Assembly: GCA_964398805.1 (NCBI GenBank) | Contig: CAYNNI010000021.1 | Span: forward strand, 1-17,414 | DNA length: 17,414 bases | Reading direction: 5' to 3' | From: CAISDH01 sp964398805 | GTDB taxonomy: Archaea > Micrarchaeota > Micrarchaeia > Micrarchaeales > Micrarchaeaceae | Shown: positions 12,994 through 17,414 of the stretch, one piece after another | How positions within the stretch are numbered: position 1 is the stretch's first letter | Layout of the letters: every line of letters begins with the position of its first letter | Translations under genes and position numbers: made by a program | Notes under the pieces: generated by a model | What the model was told of the DNA's origin: nothing | The model's database searches: none | What the model saw: the letters and a program-made list of their open reading frames with translations, nothing else

Positions 12994-13003
12994 AGTATTA
13001 ATT
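12994..13003 (+). promoter_or_regulatory. Candidate TATA box for the pilin-like gene
   Basis: AGTATTAATT lies about 27 bases before the GTG at 13025, so the transcript could begin at the start codon. It sits 10 bases after the tRNA end. The ten bases TTCTTGAAAA just after the tRNA (12985-12994) repeat a stretch of the tRNA intron (12937-12946). Confidence 0.4.
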
Positions 13004-13024
13004 TGCTATCTGAGATTACGTAGC

Positions 13025-13939
13025 GTGGCGAGTTCATCACGGCAAGTTCGGCAGCTCGGAACATTACGTTACAAATCCCAGTCAGCGATGGAGTACCTCA
13101 TGACCTACGGATGGGCGATCCTGATCATATCTGTTGTTCTCGCAGCTCTCTTCCAACTTGGAGTATTTAGTGGTGTTCTGTCTCCGCGGGCGCGGCCAGG
13201 ACAGTGCCAGGTCGTAAGGTCCTACGGTCCTGGCAGCACAGCGTACATCAACCTTGGCGGAGTGTGCACCGGGCAGCTGCCGCAGTATGTCGGGAGTTTT
13301 AACGGGCAAAATGGCTATGTAAACGTGGGGAGCGGCCAGGGGCTATTTCCGAACGCATTCACGGTCATAGCGTGGATCAAATATGTGGGGGGAGGGCTCC
13401 CTTATTTCGTATAGCGGCGGCAGTTATCCTTGTATAAGCATACACTGGTATTCGAACCAGGCCATAATCTATATGTCGAGCGGCGACAGCACGAACTTCA
13501 GGTACTTTAGCAACAGCCCGGTAAATTTCCTTGATGGGGGCTGGCACTTCGTTGCGTTCGTAGTTCCTGGAAACGGGCAAACCGACATTGCAAATTCTGC
13601 AATGCACGCGGGTGGCGTGGCAGAATCTGGCGCCGCTTACCAGACCAGCGGTCCGCAGAGAGCAAAGGCAGGACCGGTATACATAGGTCTTGCAGATAGC
13701 GGCACTTCCTACTTCAACGGCCTTATCGCTAACGTCCAGGTCTACAATACCACGCTCTCGGCAAGCGAGGTGCAGGGCCTGTACGCAGAGGGTATTGGTG
13801 GTGCGCCAGCACTTCTCCAGAACCTGGTTGGTGGCCCCTCAACGGCGACGTCAAGGACTACAGCGGGAACGGCAACAATGGAGTGCCTACCAGCGTGACA
13901 TACTCGCGCGGCCGGAGCAGCGGATACGCACGGAAGTGA
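13025..13939 (+). pseudogene. Type IV pilin-like LamG-domain surface protein, two frameshifts
   Basis: The first frame starts at GTG 13025. It has a short basic leader, then KSQSAMEYLMTYGWAILIISVV, a class III signal peptide of the archaeal pilin type, processed by a PibD/EppA-like peptidase, with the hydrophobic stretch forming an assembly helix. A LamG/concanavalin-like domain begins at YVGSFNGQNGYVNVG and reads AFTVIAWIKYVG, then shifts frame at a run of six G (13387-13392). The next frame continues GEGSLISYSGGSYP and ends the domain with YFNGLIANVQVYNTTLSASEVQGLY. A second shift near 13826-13830 moves to WWPLNGDVKDYSGNGNNGVPTSV, the usual linker to a further LamG unit, and stops at 13937-13939. 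Such proteins are surface or adhesion factors. It is either a decayed gene, a phase-variable one, or carries sequencing errors. Confidence 0.75.
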
Positions 13940-14005
13940 CATCGCATCATGCATGCATCGCCGTGTTTCTTGAGAAATGTTGAGGTATGTGCGTAGAGAA
14001 AAAGG

Positions 14006-14014
14006 CTTATAAAT
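14006..14014 (+). promoter_or_regulatory. TATA box and leader of the ribosomal stalk operon
   Basis: CTTATAAAT predicts a start near 14036 and a leader of about 57 bases before the uL1 ATG. The leader contains the hairpin GCAGA-GAAG-TCTGC (14042-14055), a second CTGCA repeat pair at about 14070-14082, and AGGAGG (14081-14086), six bases before the ATG. uL1 represses its own operon in Methanococcus; whether this leader imitates the 23S rRNA site is not shown here. Confidence 0.6.
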
Positions 14015-14092
14015 CCATTCCAACAGATACATACTTGCAGGGCAGAGAAGTCTGCTTCTCCCGCTAGGACTGCAATCTGCAGGAGGGCTTTC

Positions 14093-14728
14093 ATGGAAAA
14101 GGAACAACTTGAGAAGTTGGGCGCATTCATCGGCGCGAACAAGGGCAAACGCAAATTCACGCAGAGCGTGGAGCTCGCGGTGAACTTCACGGACGTGGAC
14201 TTCAGCAAGCAGGAGAACAGGCTCGATGTGGAGATACGCCTGCCGAACGGCACGGGCAAGTCCCGCGAAGTCATGGTGTTCGCGGACAGCAAAAGCATTT
14301 CGGACGCCACCGTCCAGACGGTCGGAGCGAAGGTGGTGAACAGCAGCGAACTCACAGGCATAGCAACCGACAAGGCGCGGATGGCAGAGCTTCTGAAGTA
14401 TGAGCTGTTCGCGGAGCCCCGCATGATGCCGCAGATAGCAAAGGCTCTCGGGCCCTTCCTCGGACCCAGGAACAAGATGCCGAAGCCGCTTCTGGACACA
14501 GACGTCGCAAAAGTCATTAGTGAGAGCAGCCGGTCGATTGCGATAAAGAGCAAGGGCAAGTACCTCCCGACTGCGCACTGCGTCGTGGGCACGGAGAAGA
14601 TGGGTGCGGCGGAGATAGCCGCGAACATAGACGAAGTGCTTGGCTCGCTTGCGAAGAAGGTCGGAAGGCCGCGCATCAAGTCGGTTTTCGTGAAGCTTAC
14701 GATGAGCGCGCCGGTGAGGCTGGTTTGA
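14093..14728 (+). CDS. rpl1: Ribosomal protein uL1
   Basis: This protein of the mobile L1 stalk of the large subunit helps release E-site tRNA. The 211 residues match archaeal length. The signature ALGPFLGPRNKMPKP is present in the middle domain, with the N-terminal half-domain (FTQSVELAVNFTDVDF) and the C-terminal return (RPRIKSVFVKLTMSAPVRL) intact. AGGAGG six bases before the ATG decides the start. It opens a three-gene stalk cluster. The uL11 gene often found before uL1 in archaea is absent; a broken pilin gene sits upstream instead. Confidence 0.96.
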   Translation: MEKEQLEKLGAFIGANKGKRKFTQSVELAVNFTDVDFSKQENRLDVEIRLPNGTGKSREVMVFADSKSISDATVQTVGAKVVNSSELTGIATDKARMAELLKYELFAEPRMMPQIAKALGPFLGPRNKMPKPLLDTDVAKVISESSRSIAIKSKGKYLPTAHCVVGTEKMGAAEIAANIDEVLGSLAKKVGRPRIKSVFVKLTMSAPVRLV

Positions 14729-15564
14729 TGTTGACAAAAGCGCAGAAGAAGGAGTTCGTCCTTGAGACGCAGAAGGAGCTCGGGCAGTACAAGACTGTGG
14801 GGATAATACAGCTTGCCGGCATACCCGACAGGCTCCTGCAGTCCGTGAAGAACAAGCTCAAGGGCAGGGCCAGGCTCGTCCTGGGCAGGAAGACCCTGCT
14901 CACGAAGATACTCGAGGGCAGCTCCAACGCGAAGAAGCTCGCCGAGGCGCTCGACGGCACCTGCGCAATAATTCTCAGCAACGAGGACCCGTTCGAGCTG
15001 TTCGCGGGGTTCAAGTCGAACATGATAAGGCTTGCGGCGAAGCCGAAGCAGATAGCCACGGGCGACGTATCCGTGCAGGCAGGGGAGACCAGCCTGCAGC
15101 CCGGGCAGGCCGTGACCGAGCTCAAGCAGGCAGGAATTGACGTTCAGATACAGAAGGGCAAGGTGGTCATAGGCAAGGACAAGGTCGTGGTCAGGAAGGG
15201 CGAGGCGATTGCGCCAGCGATGGCGAAGGCGCTGCACACCCTCGGGATAGCGCCGTTCACCGCCGCCATAGAGCCGTTCGAGATGATTTCGCAGGGACTG
15301 CTGTTCAGGCGCGAAATCCTAAGCATAGACGCCTCCAGAACTTCCGCGAGCCTTGCGCGCAGCTTCAATGCCGCGGTTACGCTGTGCCTCGAGTGCGGCA
15401 TCACCAACCAGTACACAATACGCACGCTCATATCCAAGGCTTTCAGCAGCGCGGTCGCTGTTGGCGTGAAGGCAGGCGTCTACGACAAGGGCATAACCGA
15501 GAGGCTGCTCGCGGACGCAGCTGCGCGCGCACTATCATTAAATAGCTTGAAGAGTCATGCTTAA
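14728..15564 (+). CDS. rpl10: Ribosomal protein uL10 (P0)
   Basis: This is the base of the ribosomal stalk. It binds 23S rRNA beside uL11 and carries aL12 dimers on C-terminal helices. Residues 1-100 are the rRNA-binding domain (TKAQKKEFVLETQKELGQYKTVGI... GRKTLLTKIL). The archaeal insertion follows (ATGDVSVQAGETSLQPG... AGIDVQIQKGKVVI... APAMAKALHTLGIAPF), and helical segments for aL12 binding end the protein. At 278 residues it is shorter than many archaeal P0 proteins and stops at LNSLKSHA with no acidic C-terminal tail. The ATG at 14728 overlaps the uL1 stop (TGATG), with GGTGAGG upstream. Confidence 0.95.
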   Translation: MLTKAQKKEFVLETQKELGQYKTVGIIQLAGIPDRLLQSVKNKLKGRARLVLGRKTLLTKILEGSSNAKKLAEALDGTCAIILSNEDPFELFAGFKSNMIRLAAKPKQIATGDVSVQAGETSLQPGQAVTELKQAGIDVQIQKGKVVIGKDKVVVRKGEAIAPAMAKALHTLGIAPFTAAIEPFEMISQGLLFRREILSIDASRTSASLARSFNAAVTLCLECGITNQYTIRTLISKAFSSAVAVGVKAGVYDKGITERLLADAAARALSLNSLKSHA

Positions 15565-15575
15565 AGGTGAAACAA

Positions 15576-15887
15576 ATGGAGTATGTATATGCGGCATTGC
15601 TGCTCGAAGAGGCAGGCAAGAAGATAGAGGAGAAGACCATAATGGACGTGATCAAGGCTGCGGGCGTTGAGCCTGACGAGGCGCAGGCGAAGGCGCTCGT
15701 CGCATCGCTCAAGGGCGTGGACATTAAGGAAGTGATAAAGAACGCCCAGGCAGCGCCCGTCCAGTCGGCACCAGCCCAGGCATCCGCTGCTCCCGCAAAG
15801 GAAGAGAAGAAGGAAAACAAGGAGGAGCAGGCGAAGAAGGAGGAGGAAGCCGCGGGAGGTCTTGCTAGCCTGTTCGGCGGAGCATGA
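15576..15887 (+). CDS. rpl12: Ribosomal protein aL12 (P1)
   Basis: The dimeric stalk protein recruits translation GTPases. The 103 residues show the archaeal P1 pattern: MEYVYAALLLEEAGKKI, helical dimerisation domain to residue ~58, an Ala/Pro hinge (AAPVQSAPAQASAAPA), a Lys/Glu-rich stretch, and the hydrophobic tip GGLASLFGGA that contacts GTPases. ATG 15576 is chosen over GTG 15567 because MEYVYAALLL is the family start and GGTGA (15566-15570) precedes it at proper spacing. It follows uL10 after 11 bases. Confidence 0.95.
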   Translation: MEYVYAALLLEEAGKKIEEKTIMDVIKAAGVEPDEAQAKALVASLKGVDIKEVIKNAQAAPVQSAPAQASAAPAKEEKKENKEEQAKKEEEAAGGLASLFGGA

Positions 15888-15914
15888 TCGCCACAGCAAC
15901 AAAGGAGTGGGAGC

Positions 15915-16271
15915 ATGGACGTTTACGTCTACAAGTCGAGGTGCACGGGCTGCCAGCACTGCAAGGACGTGTGCCCCGTAGCGGTATTCGAGATGAAGTC
16001 CCGTGCCAGTACCGACGCCAACGCGGACTCCGCGCCGGAAGAGGCGAAGTGGAAGGGCGCTACCCTGCCCGAGGTCAAGAGCAAGTGGGAGAGCGTCCAG
16101 GACGGACACAAGCACTTCGCGGACGAGAACGACGGAACCAGCGGAGGGCTCTCGGTGGCGACGAACGGCCCCTCGTGCATACTGTGCCAGGCATGCCTGA
16201 TAGAGTGCGAGGGCGAGTGCATCTACATAACCGACGACAGCGGCACGAAGTACACCTCGGTCTATAAGTGA
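15915..16271 (+). CDS. Two-cluster 4Fe-4S ferredoxin with long insert
   Basis: This 118-residue electron carrier has two 4Fe-4S motifs. The first is CTGCQHCKDVCP (Cys10, 13, 16, 20, with the usual Pro). The second is CILCQACLIEC (Cys88, 91, 94, 98), which lacks the Pro but has an extra Cys102. Ordinary 2x[4Fe-4S] ferredoxins keep these motifs about 20-30 residues apart; here 67 residues separate Cys20 and Cys88, mostly hydrophilic and Lys/Glu-rich. A redox partner cannot be named from context. AGGAG (15903-15907) supports the start. It lies 27 bases after aL12 and could be read through from the stalk operon. Confidence 0.85.
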   Translation: MDVYVYKSRCTGCQHCKDVCPVAVFEMKSRASTDANADSAPEEAKWKGATLPEVKSKWESVQDGHKHFADENDGTSGGLSVATNGPSCILCQACLIECEGECIYITDDSGTKYTSVYK

Positions 16272-16332
16272 CTCCGGCAGTGCGCTTACTCCGGCATGCG
16301 CCTCTTCTGTATTCACGCTTAGCGGTCGCTAC

Positions 16333-17414
16333 ATGCTGACTTATGCGGACAAACCTTTCGAAGACAAAGAGAGCCTTGGCGCGCTCAACCCTTACGTCAG
16401 GGAATGGTTTTCCAGCAACTTCAAGGAGCTGACTCCGCCGCAGAAGTACTCGTTTGAGCTGATAAGCGAGGGCAAGAACATACTTCTCACCGCGCCGACA
16501 GGCAGCGGCAAGACGCTGTCGGCGTTCCTTTCGATAATAAGCAGGCTCTTCGACTACAGCCTCAAGGGCGAGCTCGGCGACGAGGTGCGGTGCATCTACG
16601 TCTCGCCCCTGAGGGCCCTGAACAACGACATATACAAGAACCTCGTCAAGCCTCTGGAGGAGATATACGCGCTCATCAAGAGCGCGAAGGGCGTGGACAT
16701 ACTGAAGGGCAACATAAGGCAGGTGACCATTGGGGTCAGGACAGGGGACACTCCGCAGCAGGAAAGGCACAGGCAGCTTGTCAAGCCGCCCAACATACTG
16801 GTCACGACGCCGGAGAGCCTTGCCATAATGATAAACTCCGAGAGGTTCGTCGAGAACCTGAGGAAGGCGGAGTTCATAATAATCGACGAGATACACGAGC
16901 TCGCGAACAACAAGCGCGGAGTGCATCTCTCGCTCTCGCTAGAGCGGCTGGCCGACCTTGCGGGCAGGAATTTCACAAGGATAGGGCTTGGTGCAACGCT
17001 GTATCCGCTGGAAACCGCCGCGGGCTTCCTTGTGGGCTTCGGAGACGATGGCAAGGAGCGCGACTGCTATATAATAGACGCCACCTGGGACAAGCGCATG
17101 GACTATATGACTATGTGTCCGGTGAGCGACATAGTCAACGCGAGCGACAAAAGGATAGACGAGTCGATATACAAGACTTTGAACGACATAATAAAGAAGA
17201 ACAAGACCACGCTTATCTTCACCAACACGAGGAGCGGAACCGAGCGAGTGATCTACAACCTGATGCGCAGGTTCAAGTACGGCGAGGAAAACATAGCGGC
17301 CCACCACGGCTCGCTGTCCAGGGAACTTAGGCTCGGCGTTGAGGAGATGTTGAAGAAGGGCAAGCTCAAGTGCGTGGTATCATCAACAAGCCTCGAGCTG
17401 GGCATAGACATAGG
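16333..17414 (+). CDS. lhr: Lhr-family superfamily 2 helicase, 5' part
   Basis: The first 360 codons of an ATP-dependent DNA/RNA helicase of the Lhr (large helicase-related) type run off the right edge. Motifs appear in order: LTPPQ (33-37), Walker A TAPTGSGKT (53-61), VSPLRALNND (motif Ia), TTPESLA (Ib), DEIHE (185-189, motif II), GATL (220-223, motif III), FTNTRSGTERV (motif IV, ~296-306), AHHGSLSRE, and SSTSLELGID near the edge (motif V). DEIH with LRALNND and SxELGID is typical of Lhr. These proteins unwind branched DNA in repair; family length is ~850-950 residues, so most of the C-terminal winged-helix and Lhr-specific region is missing here. ATG 16333 is the first in-frame start. Confidence 0.92.
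   Translation, partial: MLTYADKPFEDKESLGALNPYVREWFSSNFKELTPPQKYSFELISEGKNILLTAPTGSGKTLSAFLSIISRLFDYSLKGELGDEVRCIYVSPLRALNNDIYKNLVKPLEEIYALIKSAKGVDILKGNIRQVTIGVRTGDTPQQERHRQLVKPPNILVTTPESLAIMINSERFVENLRKAEFIIIDEIHELANNKRGVHLSLSLERLADLAGRNFTRIGLGATLYPLETAAGFLVGFGDDGKERDCYIIDATWDKRMDYMTMCPVSDIVNASDKRIDESIYKTLNDIIKKNKTTLIFTNTRSGTERVIYNLMRRFKYGEENIAAHHGSLSRELRLGVEEMLKKGKLKCVVSSTSLELGIDI

Noticed and set aside
13975..13990. Small TTTCTTGAGAAA palindrome after the pilin-like gene as terminator
   Set aside because: The stem is only 5-6 bp of mostly A/T and has no following T-run.
13858..15237. 459-codon minus-strand frame across the uL1 and uL10 genes
   Set aside because: It lies over two certain ribosomal protein genes and its translation has no recognisable domain.

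Overview
The window is archaeal. It carries an aL12 (P1-type) stalk protein behind uL1 and uL10, an archaeal-type Lhr helicase, RNase HII, a DRG-type GTPase with a TGS domain, a class III (type IV pilin) signal peptide of the SAMEYLMTYGWAIL kind, TATA-box promoters often placed so that the transcript begins at or near the start codon, and a tRNA gene with a bulge-helix-bulge-like intron. Tight gene packing, a LamG-domain pilin-like protein and a tRNA intron at an unusual position suggest a DPANN lineage, perhaps Micrarchaeota. That lineage is inferred from style and motifs, not from any search.

Layout. Positions 1-613 are an IS200/IS605-type element (TnpA only) whose left end lies at or just beyond the window edge. 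It has inserted into a minus-strand archaeal thiolase gene, of which only the first ~60 codons remain here (800-614). Minus-strand genes follow: a fused OPRT-OMPDC UMP synthase, a beta-carbonic-anhydrase-like protein, a small helical protein and a DUF72 protein. From 4453 a plus-strand block holds an unrecognised small protein, a YbjQ/UPF0145 protein, and a three-gene ABC-2 transporter (ATPase plus two permeases). A divergent PD-(D/E)XK-like protein follows at 8114-8662, meeting a minus-strand operon tail to tail. That operon is parvulin, DUF1801, DRG-type GTPase and DUF523 (10910-8659). It starts at a promoter whose TATA box is overlapped by a perfect 22-bp palindrome.

Positions 10965-11177 hold a remnant of a DDE transposase. 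Next come a membrane-anchored winged-helix protein, a PRC-barrel protein and RNase HII. A tRNA-Arg(TCG) gene at 12871-12984 is interrupted by a 39-nt intron inside the T-loop. Then comes a pilin-like LamG protein broken by two apparent frameshifts (13025-13939). The window ends with the ribosomal stalk cluster uL1-uL10-aL12, a two-cluster ferredoxin and the first 360 codons of an Lhr-family helicase.

Working together: the ribosomal genes and the parvulin-to-DUF523 group are clear operons by overlap and spacing. The ABC genes overlap and form one exporter. The disrupted thiolase (normally the first step of mevalonate synthesis), the transposase remnant and the frameshifted pilin show recent gene decay between conserved informational genes. 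No CRISPR array or rRNA was seen. No stretch above 300 bases lacks a gene or gene remnant; the longest gaps (801-990, 4358-4562, 5260-5451) are described under their promoters or leaders.
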